Assembly: GCF_018271995.1 (NCBI RefSeq)
Contig: NZ_JAGUCO010000001.1
Location: 558,001-622,000, forward strand
From: Carboxylicivirga linearis
GTDB taxonomy: Bacteria > Bacteroidota > Bacteroidia > Bacteroidales > Marinilabiliaceae
Direction of reading: 5' to 3'
Length of the DNA: 64,000 bases
Both the position numbers and the translations under genes were made by a program. Positions 50,580-58,565 of the stretch are shown piece by piece. A model generated the notes under the pieces. The model saw only the letters and a program-made list of their open reading frames with translations, was not told the DNA's origin and did no database searches. The stretch's first letter is position 1. Each line of letters opens with the position of its first letter.

Positions 50580-52625
50580 ATGAAGAAGATCGCATTTTTG
50601 GCTCTGGTTGTTGTTTTAACGACTGCTTGCTGTCGCGAAAGTAAAAATCAGGAAATGAAAGAAGTGGCAAATATTTCGAAATCAACGGTTAAGTCAACTG
50701 TACAAGCTTTAATTACTCAATATGGAGGTGATGTTAAAGCAGTTGCTGAGAGAGGCGTTGAGCACGCTGCTTCGTTGTGGCGAAATACTGATGGAACAGA
50801 GGATGCATTTAAATCGTACTGTTTAAATCATTTTATTGCAGACACCAAGGAAAAGGCTCTGACATTTGAGAAGATCAGTCGTAATATTGAAATACTGAGA
50901 GGACATTTCAATAAAATCAGCCTTGATTTGCAACGTCCGCTTCAGGAGCCAATGGGTGAAATTTTTGACATAGATAAGGCTTTTGGCGGATACAGTGCTA
51001 ATGCCCATTTAATTGAAGATATGTATCGCAATAAAATTGCGTTTACAATAGCTTTGAATTTTCCATATTATAGTTTGAAGGAGAAAGAAAAATTGGGTGA
51101 AGACTGGACTCGTCAGCAATGGGCTTTTGCTCGATTGGGCGATATGTTTACAGCTCGTATACCGGCTTCCATTCTGCAAAATGTATCAGAGGTATCTGCA
51201 GCATCTGAAATGTATATTGCTAATTATAATATTCATATGGGGCATTTGACCGATCAAAGCGGTAATAGCTTCTTTCCTGATGATATGGTTTTGTTGTCTC
51301 ACTGGAACCTACGCGACGAAATTAAGTCGCAATACAGTAAAGGAATAGATGGTGTTGAAGTACAAGGAAAGGTTTATGCGGTGATGAAGCGAATCATTGA
51401 TCAAACCATTCCTGAAAAAGTAATTAATAATCCAACCTATGAATGGGATCCGGTTACTAACATTGTTTATTTGGATGGCAAGGCAATTGAGGCTTCTCCT
51501 GAAGGAAATGAGCGTTATCAACAGATCATCAATAATTTTCATGCCATGCGAGCCATGGATGAATATTCGCCTTTGAATACTGCTGTCAAGCGTGCTTTTG
51601 AAGGTGGTATGGAAATTACACAAAAAGATGCTGAAAAGCTTTTTAAGAAGTTTATGTCATCAGGTGAGTTGAAAAAAGTGGCTGAATTAATAAAAGAACG
51701 CTTAGATCGCGATTTAAAACCCTGGGACATTTGGTATGATGGATTTAAAGCTCGTAGCAATATCAATGAAGAAAACCTGAATGCCATCACACAAAAACGC
51801 TATCCGAATGCACAGGCTTTGGATGCTGATTTAGCCAATATGTTGGTCAAATTAGGTTTTACAAAAGAGAAAGCTCAATTTTTGTCTGATCGAATTGATG
51901 TGGATGCTGCCCGTGGTTCGGGACATGCGTGGGGAGCCGCTATGAAAGGTGAGAATGCTCACTTACGTACCCGAATTCCATCAACAGGTATGGATTACAA
52001 AGGCTATAATATTGCAGTACATGAGTTTGGTCATAATGTGGAACAAACCATCTCGTTGTATGATGTGGATTACTATATGCTTAATGGAGTACCTAACACT
52101 GCTTTTACCGAGGCCTTAGCCTTTATCTTTCAGAAGCGAGACCTCGAGTTGTTGGGAATTGATAATAAAAATCCTGAAAAAGAAGCATTACAAACATTAG
52201 ATAATTTCTGGAATACCTTTGAGATAATGGGAGTGTCATTGCTCGACCAAAGAATGTGGTTGTGGCTGTATGATCATCCGGAAGCCAATGCTGATCAGCT
52301 AAAAGAAGCTGTGATAAAAATGGCTGTTGATATCTGGAATGAATTTTATGCCCCTGTATTTGGGATGAAAGATGAGCCCATACTGGCTATTTATTCGCAT
52401 ATGATTAATAGTCCTATTTACTTATCGAACTACGCATTTGGACACCTAATTCAGTTTCAGGTAGAGCAATATTTAAAAACAGGAGATTTTGCTAATGAAG
52501 TGGAACGGTTGTTCCGTATAGGATGTTTAACACCTAATGCATGGATGCAGGAAGGATTGGGAGAAGATATCTCAATTAAGTCAATAATTAAGGAAGCAGG
52601 TAAAACTGTTGAAGCAGTTTCTTAA
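50580..52625 (+). CDS. Putative gluzincin-type zinc metallopeptidase lipoprotein
   Basis: The 681-residue protein has a lipobox (LVVVLTTAC, Cys17). The zinc-site helix HEFGHN lies at about residue 483, with a downstream Glu in NTAFTEALAF about 30 residues later, giving an HExxH+E gluzincin pattern. It resembles uncharacterised Bacteroidota peptidases; similarity to dipeptidyl-peptidase III is possible, but its HExxxH signature is absent. It would be anchored facing the periplasm or outside. The function is unproven. Confidence 0.7.
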   Translation: MKKIAFLALVVVLTTACCRESKNQEMKEVANISKSTVKSTVQALITQYGGDVKAVAERGVEHAASLWRNTDGTEDAFKSYCLNHFIADTKEKALTFEKISRNIEILRGHFNKISLDLQRPLQEPMGEIFDIDKAFGGYSANAHLIEDMYRNKIAFTIALNFPYYSLKEKEKLGEDWTRQQWAFARLGDMFTARIPASILQNVSEVSAASEMYIANYNIHMGHLTDQSGNSFFPDDMVLLSHWNLRDEIKSQYSKGIDGVEVQGKVYAVMKRIIDQTIPEKVINNPTYEWDPVTNIVYLDGKAIEASPEGNERYQQIINNFHAMRAMDEYSPLNTAVKRAFEGGMEITQKDAEKLFKKFMSSGELKKVAELIKERLDRDLKPWDIWYDGFKARSNINEENLNAITQKRYPNAQALDADLANMLVKLGFTKEKAQFLSDRIDVDAARGSGHAWGAAMKGENAHLRTRIPSTGMDYKGYNIAVHEFGHNVEQTISLYDVDYYMLNGVPNTAFTEALAFIFQKRDLELLGIDNKNPEKEALQTLDNFWNTFEIMGVSLLDQRMWLWLYDHPEANADQLKEAVIKMAVDIWNEFYAPVFGMKDEPILAIYSHMINSPIYLSNYAFGHLIQFQVEQYLKTGDFANEVERLFRIGCLTPNAWMQEGLGEDISIKSIIKEAGKTVEAVS

Positions 52626-52676
52626 TTTAAAAACAACAATTTTAAGGGTCTAATAATAAAAGTTTAATAAAAAAAT

Positions 52677-52708
52677 AAAGCGGGTAGTCAGCCCGCTTTT
52701 ATTTTACC
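52677..52708. terminator. Bidirectional intrinsic terminator
   Basis: Stem aaagcggg (52677-52684) / cccgcttt (52692-52699) with T-rich sequence to the right and A-rich sequence to the left. It serves the peptidase gene on + and the sigma-factor gene on -. Confidence 0.82.
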
Positions 52709-52737
52709 AAAAATATTAAGAGTCAATTATTAATCGA

Positions 52738-53229
52738 TTATTCAATCAATTTCTGTAATTTTTTACGTCCGAAAAAGATTCGGCTTTTAACCGTACCGAT
52801 AGGCATATCAAGCGTTTCGGCAATTTCTTTGTATTTATAACCTTCCATATGCATTTTAAGCGGTTGCTTAAAATCAGAGTTTAGATTATTCATATGTTTG
52901 TGAATCTCACCTGTGTAATGGAGTACATCTGGAGTGTCGTCTGTATAGTACTTGTTAGATAGGTAGTTAACCTCATCAACTAACATAGGTGCCTGACGCA
53001 TCTTGTACCGACGGCGATAATTGTTGATAAATGAATTTCGCATGATTGTGTGCATCCAGGCAGAAAAATTGGTATTCATAACAAATTTTTCACGAGATGA
53101 TAGTGCGCGAAAATTTGTTTCCTGAACAAGATCATGAGCATCTTCTTCGTTGGCAGTTAAGCTTAGGGCGTAGCTAAACATTTTTTGTTGAAGGTTCAAC
53201 AAACGGTTGTTAAATTGTTCTGCGGTCAT
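52738..53229 (-). CDS. ECF-type RNA polymerase sigma factor
   Basis: The 163-residue sigma-70 factor has region 2 (FSYALSLTANEEDAHDLVQETNFRAL; AWMHTIMRNSFINNYRR) and region 4 (FKQPLKMHMEGYKYKEIAETLDMPIGTVKSRIFFGRKKL). Region 3 is absent, as in ECF factors. No anti-sigma gene is adjacent, so control is unknown. Confidence 0.92.
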   Translation of the reverse strand: MTAEQFNNRLLNLQQKMFSYALSLTANEEDAHDLVQETNFRALSSREKFVMNTNFSAWMHTIMRNSFINNYRRRYKMRQAPMLVDEVNYLSNKYYTDDTPDVLHYTGEIHKHMNNLNSDFKQPLKMHMEGYKYKEIAETLDMPIGTVKSRIFFGRKKLQKLIE

Positions 53230-53733
53230 TTTTTTGGGATTTTCGTTAACAACTTGTTTTACTCAACACAACTGCTTGGGTGTTTAACAGCTGGCAATTT
53301 CTAAAACATAAAATTTAGTAAAAAAAAATAATATATACAACTGAAAGTCAATCTCGTTAGATTAAAATGCAAAAAAGTAATCAAATACTCAAATACAAAT
53401 TAAAGGTGAACAAAAATTAATTAACTACCAAATTTGTTTAAGTTTTTTTTAATGGAGTTAATCAATTTTGAATTCAAAAAAAGACATAAGCATCTTAAAT
53501 ACAACAAGAAAAGTAAGTGTTAAGACGTGTTAATTTTTTAAACTTATGTGGAGGTGTTTTGTTTTTGCAAATACAATTAGCGAATTCTTTCTGTATTAGG
53601 GAAAACAAATTAAATTTGAATAATCATACAGAAAAAAGGACGAAAGAAATTTAATAGTATTATCCGGGTAAGTTAAAACATTGTAACAATCCGGGTGTTA
53701 ATTTTATTTCACACTTTATAGTTAAAGGTAAAT
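53230..53733. other. Long AT-rich intergenic region upstream of the cytochrome bd operon
   Basis: These 504 bp hold no convincing gene. ATCCGGGT occurs twice in direct orientation (53662-53669 and 53689-53696), with ATTGT-A-ACAAT (53680-53690) between them. These could be regulator sites for cydAB. No TAnnTTTG box with good spacing was identified. The region also carries the sigma gene's promoter, not located. Confidence 0.4.
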
Positions 53734-53946
53734 ATGTATTGGGTAAAAAGGGTATATCAGTTTTACATTGACGGTTTTAAAAGTATGCCTGCATGGGGAC
53801 GAAATTTATGGGTGATTATTTTAATTAAGCTTTTTATCATGTTTGCTGTACTTAAAATGTTTTTTTTCAGAGACACGCTGAAAAATAGGTATCAGACAGA
53901 TGAAGAAAGAGCTAACCATGTATTAGAAGAATTGATTAATAATTAA
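53734..53946 (+). CDS. DUF4492 family small membrane protein
   Basis: The 70-residue protein has one hydrophobic helix (LWVIILIKLFIMFAVLKMFFF) and the opening YWVKRVYQFYIDGFKSMP typical of DUF4492. The family is regularly encoded just before cydA in Bacteroidota. It lies 16 bp before cydA. A role in bd-oxidase assembly or stability is inferred from this context only. Confidence 0.85.
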   Translation: MYWVKRVYQFYIDGFKSMPAWGRNLWVIILIKLFIMFAVLKMFFFRDTLKNRYQTDEERANHVLEELINN

Positions 53947-53962
53947 TACAAATTATATTACA

Positions 53963-55558
53963 ATGCTTGAAAACATTGATCTTACCCTTGTTAATTGGTC
54001 AAGGGCGCAATTTGCATTAACAGCCATGTTTCATTGGTTGTTTGTTCCTCTCACTTTAGGATTAGGATTTATAGTTGCTTTTATGGAAAGCATTTATGTT
54101 CGCACTGGTGATTTGGAGTGGAAAAGGATAACCAAATTCTGGATGAAGCTATTCGGAATTAACTTTGCCATTGGAGTGGCAACGGGTATTATTCTGGAGT
54201 TTGAGTTTGGAACCAACTGGTCAAACTATTCATGGTTTGTAGGTGATATTTTTGGAGCTCCTTTGGCAATTGAAGGTATAATGGCTTTTTTCCTTGAGAG
54301 TACCTTTATAGCTGTAATGTTTTTTGGGTGGGGAAAGGTTAGCAAAAAATTCCATTTGGTTGCCACCTGGCTAACGGCTATCGGAGCCAACTTATCGGCC
54401 TTATGGATTTTAGTGGCCAATGCCTGGATGCAGAATCCTGTTGGAATGAAGTTTAATCCTGAAACGGCTCGTAACGAAATGGTCAATTTCTGGGATGTTT
54501 TCTTGTCTGAAACAGCTGTTAATAAATTCTTGCATACAACCACATCAGGGTATGTTCTAGCATCCATTTTTGTGGTGGGTATTAGTTCATGGTTTCTTTT
54601 AAAGAAAAGGCATATTCTGTTTGCGAAACGAAGCATTGTAATCGCATCGGTATTTGGAATTATTTCATCAGCTATGTTGATTGGTACCGGTGATGGATCA
54701 GCCAGGGAGATTGCACGTAATCAACCTATGAAATTTGCTGCCATGGAATCGTTGATGGAAGGTCAGACGCAAGCACCGCTAATTGCTGTTGGCTTATTCG
54801 GTAAAGCCCCTGATGATCCACTGAATAAAGATTCGGAGTCGGATTTTTTAGTGAAAATTGAAATTCCCAATATGTTATCATACATGGCCTTTTTGAAGGT
54901 TGATGCTTTTGTTCCCGGAATTAAAGATTTGGTTTTGGGGAATGAGGTACGCAACATCATGTCTTATAAAGAAAAGATACGGCGAGGCTATGAAGCACAA
55001 CAAACCTTAAAGGCTTTTAAGGAATCAAAAAACAGCGATCCGGAGGAATATGCTCGATTAAAAGCAAAATTCAATGATAAAGAATGGGTTGATAATTATT
55101 TTCGATACTTCGGTTATGGAAATTATTACGATCCTGATCCCGAGCAATTAGAATTAAATGCCTTTAAGATAGTTCCGCCTATTTCAATGTCGTTTTATGC
55201 CTTTCATATAATGGTTGGATTAGGTATGCATTTTTTACTGCTTTTTGTAGTGCTGCTTTGGTTAACTGCCCGAAATAAAATAGAGGATAAGAAAGTTGTT
55301 TTATATACAGCTTTATGGACCATTCCTTTGGCATATGTTGCAAGCCAGGCAGGCTGGATTGTGGCTGAGGTTGGTCGTCAGCCTTGGGTTATACAGGATT
55401 TAATGCCAACCATGTCGGCTGTATCAAAAATTGATTCTACTTCAGTGATGATCACTTTCTGGTTATTTACCATCACCTTTGTTGGATTAGCTATTGCCGA
55501 AGTTAAGATTATGACAAAGCAAATTAAAAACGGACCTAAAGAAGGAGGAGACAAATAA
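53963..55558 (+). CDS. cydA: Cytochrome bd ubiquinol oxidase subunit I
   Basis: The 531-residue membrane protein has SRAQFALTAMFHWLFVPLTLG (haem b595/His19 region), EFGTNWSNYSWFVGDIFGAPLAIEG-type helix 3 (core GTNWSNYSWFVG), and the GWIVAEVGRQPWVIQ block. The Q-loop lies about residues 250-400 and is of the shorter type. It forms the high-affinity terminal oxidase with CydB. The stop overlaps the cydB ATG by one base. Confidence 0.95.
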   Translation: MLENIDLTLVNWSRAQFALTAMFHWLFVPLTLGLGFIVAFMESIYVRTGDLEWKRITKFWMKLFGINFAIGVATGIILEFEFGTNWSNYSWFVGDIFGAPLAIEGIMAFFLESTFIAVMFFGWGKVSKKFHLVATWLTAIGANLSALWILVANAWMQNPVGMKFNPETARNEMVNFWDVFLSETAVNKFLHTTTSGYVLASIFVVGISSWFLLKKRHILFAKRSIVIASVFGIISSAMLIGTGDGSAREIARNQPMKFAAMESLMEGQTQAPLIAVGLFGKAPDDPLNKDSESDFLVKIEIPNMLSYMAFLKVDAFVPGIKDLVLGNEVRNIMSYKEKIRRGYEAQQTLKAFKESKNSDPEEYARLKAKFNDKEWVDNYFRYFGYGNYYDPDPEQLELNAFKIVPPISMSFYAFHIMVGLGMHFLLLFVVLLWLTARNKIEDKKVVLYTALWTIPLAYVASQAGWIVAEVGRQPWVIQDLMPTMSAVSKIDSTSVMITFWLFTITFVGLAIAEVKIMTKQIKNGPKEGGDK

Positions 55559-56694
55559 TGTTTGGAGAATTATCACATTTAGCTTTACAGCAATATTGGT
55601 GGGTTATAGTCTCTCTGTTGGGAGCCTTGTTAGTATTTCTCATGTTTGTGCAGGGAGGTCAAACCTTGATTTATACTATAGGTAAAACAGACTTGCAAAG
55701 AACAATGTTAGTGAATACCCTTGGTCGTAAATGGGAGTTTACTTTTACTACCCTGGTAACCTTTGGCGGAGCATTCTTTGCTTCGTTCCCATTGTTTTAT
55801 AGTACCAGTTTTGGTGGTGCCTACTGGGTATGGATTATTATTTTATTTGCTTTTGTGCTGCAGGCAGTGTCATACGAATTCAGAACAAGACCTAATAATT
55901 TTTTTGGAGCCAAAACTTTTGAGACCTTCCTGTTTATTAATGGATTAATAGGAACCATCTTTATTGGAACAGCAGTAGCCACTTTCTTTACAGGTTCTGC
56001 TTTTTCGGTTAATGATATGAATCAGTCTCAATGGGAATTGACAACTCATGGTTTGGAAGCGGCTTTTAATTTGCATAATTTGTCGTTAGGATTAGCTGTT
56101 TTCTTTTTAGCACGTGTTTTAGGATTACTTTATTTTATAAATAGCGTACAGCATGAAGAAATAGAAAAACGTGCCCGCAAGCATTTGTTGTACAATGGAA
56201 TTCCATTTGTTGTATTTTTCCTAACTTTTTTAATCTGGTTATTACTAAGAGATGGTTTTGCTGTAAATCCGCAAACACAAGAAGTGTTTATGGAACCCTA
56301 TAAATACTTTCATAATCTGATAGCAATGCCTGTTGTATTGATTATGTTGGTTATAGGTGTAATTGCTGTTTTATTTGGATTAATTGCATCTATTCTAACT
56401 AATAAATGTACCAGGGGAATTTGGTCAGCTGGTGGAGGAACTGTATTAACTGTTTTAAGTCTGTTAATGTTAGCTGGATTTAATAATACAGCTTTTTATC
56501 CATCAACATATGATTTGCAAAGTTCTTTGACGATACAGAATTCTTCTTCAAGTCATTTTACATTGACTGCCATGAGTTATGTATCACTATTGGTGCCATT
56601 TGTTTTGGCATACATAGTGTATGTTTGGAGAGCTATCAATAACAAACCAATCGACGAAGATGAGATGTCTTCGGATGATTTACATGTTTACTAA
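55558..56694 (+). CDS. cydB: Cytochrome bd ubiquinol oxidase subunit II
   Basis: The 378-residue protein has about eight or nine membrane helices. It includes QQYWWVIVSLLGALLVFLMFVQGGQ and FGGAYWVWIIILFAFVLQAVSYEFR. It starts within the cydA stop (TAATG), giving translational coupling. A 41-codon CydX-like gene follows. Confidence 0.93.
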   Translation: MFGELSHLALQQYWWVIVSLLGALLVFLMFVQGGQTLIYTIGKTDLQRTMLVNTLGRKWEFTFTTLVTFGGAFFASFPLFYSTSFGGAYWVWIIILFAFVLQAVSYEFRTRPNNFFGAKTFETFLFINGLIGTIFIGTAVATFFTGSAFSVNDMNQSQWELTTHGLEAAFNLHNLSLGLAVFFLARVLGLLYFINSVQHEEIEKRARKHLLYNGIPFVVFFLTFLIWLLLRDGFAVNPQTQEVFMEPYKYFHNLIAMPVVLIMLVIGVIAVLFGLIASILTNKCTRGIWSAGGGTVLTVLSLLMLAGFNNTAFYPSTYDLQSSLTIQNSSSSHFTLTAMSYVSLLVPFVLAYIVYVWRAINNKPIDEDEMSSDDLHVY

Positions 56695-56711
56695 CGAATA
56701 AAAGAAGTGAT

Positions 56712-56837
56712 ATGAATTACTTACCTCAGATATTATGGTATTTAACTCTTCCTGCAACAATAGCTATTAGTTACTATGCAGTACTGAAGGGATTACAATG
56801 GTTCGATAGATCCATTGCGAAAGAAGACAAAGAGTAG
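56712..56837 (+). CDS. CydX-like small membrane subunit of cytochrome bd
   Basis: The 41-residue protein MNYLPQILWYLTLPATIAIS (first 20) has one hydrophobic helix followed by YYAVLKGLQWFDRS and a charged end. It lies 17 bp after cydB and before the operon terminator. E. coli CydX has the same size, topology and position, but no sequence orthology is claimed. Confidence 0.7.
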   Translation: MNYLPQILWYLTLPATIAISYYAVLKGLQWFDRSIAKEDKE

Positions 56838-56847
56838 GATATATAAG

Positions 56848-56880
56848 AAACTCCTGAATCGAATGATTCGGGAGTTTTTA
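56848..56880 (+). terminator. Intrinsic terminator of the cyd operon
   Basis: 13-bp stem aaactcctgaatc (56848-56860) / gattcgggagttt (56865-56877, one G-U pair), 4-base loop and T tail. Confidence 0.9.
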
Positions 56881-56892
56881 TTTATTATCTAA

Positions 56893-57624
56893 TTAGGATT
56901 TAGATCCTAATAACCATTTAATAATCGAAACAATAATATAATAAAGGATGGTTGCTGCAATTCCTCCCAGTCCTAATAGGGCAATTGAGATGAGCGCAAA
57001 GCCCAACAATATAAATCGTTCTTTATTATCTGACCATTTTAGATTTTTAAATTTCAATGAGAACATTGATATCTCACTTACCAACAGTAGGCTGAAAATA
57101 AAAATTAGGATTAGAATGATAATTGGATTTAGCCATCCGAACCATTCCGGTTTATTCAGAAACATATAAGCAAAAGAGGCTGTGAATATTCCTGTTGCCG
57201 TAGTTGTTAAACCCAGAAAGTTTTCTGTCTGACGAGTGTCAACATTAAATTTAGCGAGGCGAAGAGCTGAAAATATCACCAAAATAAATGGACTGACAAT
57301 CCAGAACTGCTCTGGTGTTTGCATCTCAGAAAAAGGAACACTAAAGCTTCCCATGATTTTTAATCTTATGATGGCCGACCAGATGGAAGCCGGAGCCATA
57401 CCAAAGCTGATCAAATCAGCTAAAGAATCCAGTTCTTTTCCCATCTCACTATAGGCCTTCAAAGCTCTGGCAGCGAAACCGTCACTAAAATCAAATAAGG
57501 CACCTATAAAAATAAACCATATGGCTTTGTCAACCATCCCGTTTAATGCCAGAAAAGTGGCAAGGGTACCACACAATACATTTAAACTGGTTAAAAAGTT
57601 TGGAGCGTGTTTTAAAACTTGCAT
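56893..57624 (-). CDS. pssA: CDP-diacylglycerol-serine O-phosphatidyltransferase
   Basis: About 243 residues from MQVLKHAPNFLTSLN. The CDP-alcohol phosphotransferase motif DG-x2-AR-x8-G-x3-D-x3-D is complete (SDGFAARALKAYSEMGKELD, then SLAD). There are six or more membrane helices. It makes phosphatidylserine for phosphatidylethanolamine. Fifteen extra upstream codons are poor and were dropped. Confidence 0.92.
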   Translation of the reverse strand: MQVLKHAPNFLTSLNVLCGTLATFLALNGMVDKAIWFIFIGALFDFSDGFAARALKAYSEMGKELDSLADLISFGMAPASIWSAIIRLKIMGSFSVPFSEMQTPEQFWIVSPFILVIFSALRLAKFNVDTRQTENFLGLTTTATGIFTASFAYMFLNKPEWFGWLNPIIILILIFIFSLLLVSEISMFSLKFKNLKWSDNKERFILLGFALISIALLGLGGIAATILYYIIVSIIKWLLGSKS

Positions 57625-57784
57625 GTTAATTTTGTATTTGTGCCGAAATATAATGAAACCTTTACACATTCAAAATTTGATGCTAAAGAAGAGTACTTAC
57701 AATTAATTAAGAATTAAAGTAATTTAATAATGAAATAACGTTTAGTGTGTAAAAAATGTTTATTTTTGATGTTCCTAAACCGAA

Positions 57785-58213
57785 ATGAATATGACTATGT
57801 GGACAGAAGAACTATCCGTAAACAATGTTGAAATCGACAACGAACACAAAAAACTATTTGATCTGCTTAATGATTTCTACAAAGGAATTCAGAGTAATTC
57901 GCCAAAATTTCAACTGCAAGAATTAATAGTTGGATTATTAGATTACACCAAAACTCATTTTGCCAGAGAAGAAGATTATATGAAGCGAATTGGCTATCCT
58001 GAGTTTGATGACCATCAACAACAACATGCAGCTTTTATTGAAAAAGCGCAGTCGTTTCATACCAAACTAACCGAAGGTAAAATGATTCTATCATTGGAAG
58101 TAACTAACTTTTTGAAGCAGTGGTTGGTAAATCATATTAAAGGAACCGATCAGAAATATGCCCGATATGCAAGTGAAAATGCAGATAGATTAAAGCAGTT
58201 TGCTTATAATTAG
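57785..58213 (+). CDS. Bacteriohemerythrin
   Basis: The 142-residue four-helix protein carries the di-iron ligand pattern: His in NEHKKLFD, HFAREEDYM (HxxxE), DDHQQQHAAF (HxxxH) and HIKGTD (HxxxxD). It binds O2 and may store, deliver or sense it. Being next to a bd-oxidase operon is consistent with oxygen handling, but they are separate transcripts. Confidence 0.93.
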   Translation: MNMTMWTEELSVNNVEIDNEHKKLFDLLNDFYKGIQSNSPKFQLQELIVGLLDYTKTHFAREEDYMKRIGYPEFDDHQQQHAAFIEKAQSFHTKLTEGKMILSLEVTNFLKQWLVNHIKGTDQKYARYASENADRLKQFAYN

Positions 58214-58234
58214 GTAGGAAAATTTAAAGAATTG

Positions 58235-58265
58235 TTTGCAATTAATGTTAATACCTTTATATTTG
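58235..58265 (+). promoter_or_regulatory. Promoter of the hisG operon (perfect Bacteroidota consensus)
   Basis: TTTG (58235-58238), 19 bases, TATATTTG (58258-58265). It matches TTTG-N19-TAnnTTTG without mismatch. The first leader peptide starts 20 bases downstream. Confidence 0.78.
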
Positions 58266-58285
58266 CTTCAAATTATTTAAAAGAC

Positions 58286-58336
58286 ATGACAAATTGTATC
58301 CATCATCATCATCATTTAAACCTGCAAACTCGGTAG
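58286..58336 (+). CDS. hisL: his operon leader peptide 1 (five consecutive His codons)
   Basis: The 16-codon ORF reads MTNCIHHHHHLNLQTR; codons 6-10 (58301-58315) are all CAT. A terminator follows 40 bases later. It is a standard His-sensing attenuation leader. Confidence 0.9.
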   Translation: MTNCIHHHHHLNLQTR

Positions 58337-58406
58337 GCGGTGATTGTTGTGTGTATACTTTAAACAATATTTATCCAAGGCTTACCAAAATGGTAAGCCT
58401 TTTTTA
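58332..58406 (+). terminator. his attenuator 1
   Basis: Terminator: perfect 11-bp stem aaggcttacca (58377-58387) / tggtaagcctt (58391-58401), 3-base loop, T-run. Antiterminator: ggtaggc (58332-58338), covering the leader stop codon, pairs with gcttacc (58380-58386; one G-U). Confidence 0.83.
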
Positions 58407-58418
58407 TTTTATATTAGA

Positions 58419-58475
58419 ATGAATAATAAGAATCATCATAGCGTACATCATTTTCATGCTAATCCTCAGGGATAA
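58419..58475 (+). CDS. his operon leader peptide 2 (second His-rich leader)
   Basis: The 18-codon ORF reads MNNKNHHSVHHFHANPQG with five His codons (HH, HH, H). It lies between attenuator 1 and a second terminator. No separate promoter is seen, so it would be translated only on transcripts that pass attenuator 1. Confidence 0.83.
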   Translation: MNNKNHHSVHHFHANPQG

Positions 58476-58541
58476 GTCGGAATTCTTATATAAAAATATC
58501 AGAGACAAGGCTTATCCGTTATCGGGTGAGCCTTTTATTTT
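58470..58541 (+). terminator. his attenuator 2
   Basis: Terminator: 12-bp stem aaggcttatccg (58507-58518) / cgggtgagcctt (58523-58534, two G-U), 4-base loop, T-rich tail. Antiterminator: ggataag (58470-58476), covering the stop codon of leader 2, is perfectly complementary to cttatcc (58511-58517). Confidence 0.8.
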
Positions 58542-58565
58542 AAAAACTAATTAATCATTACCATA

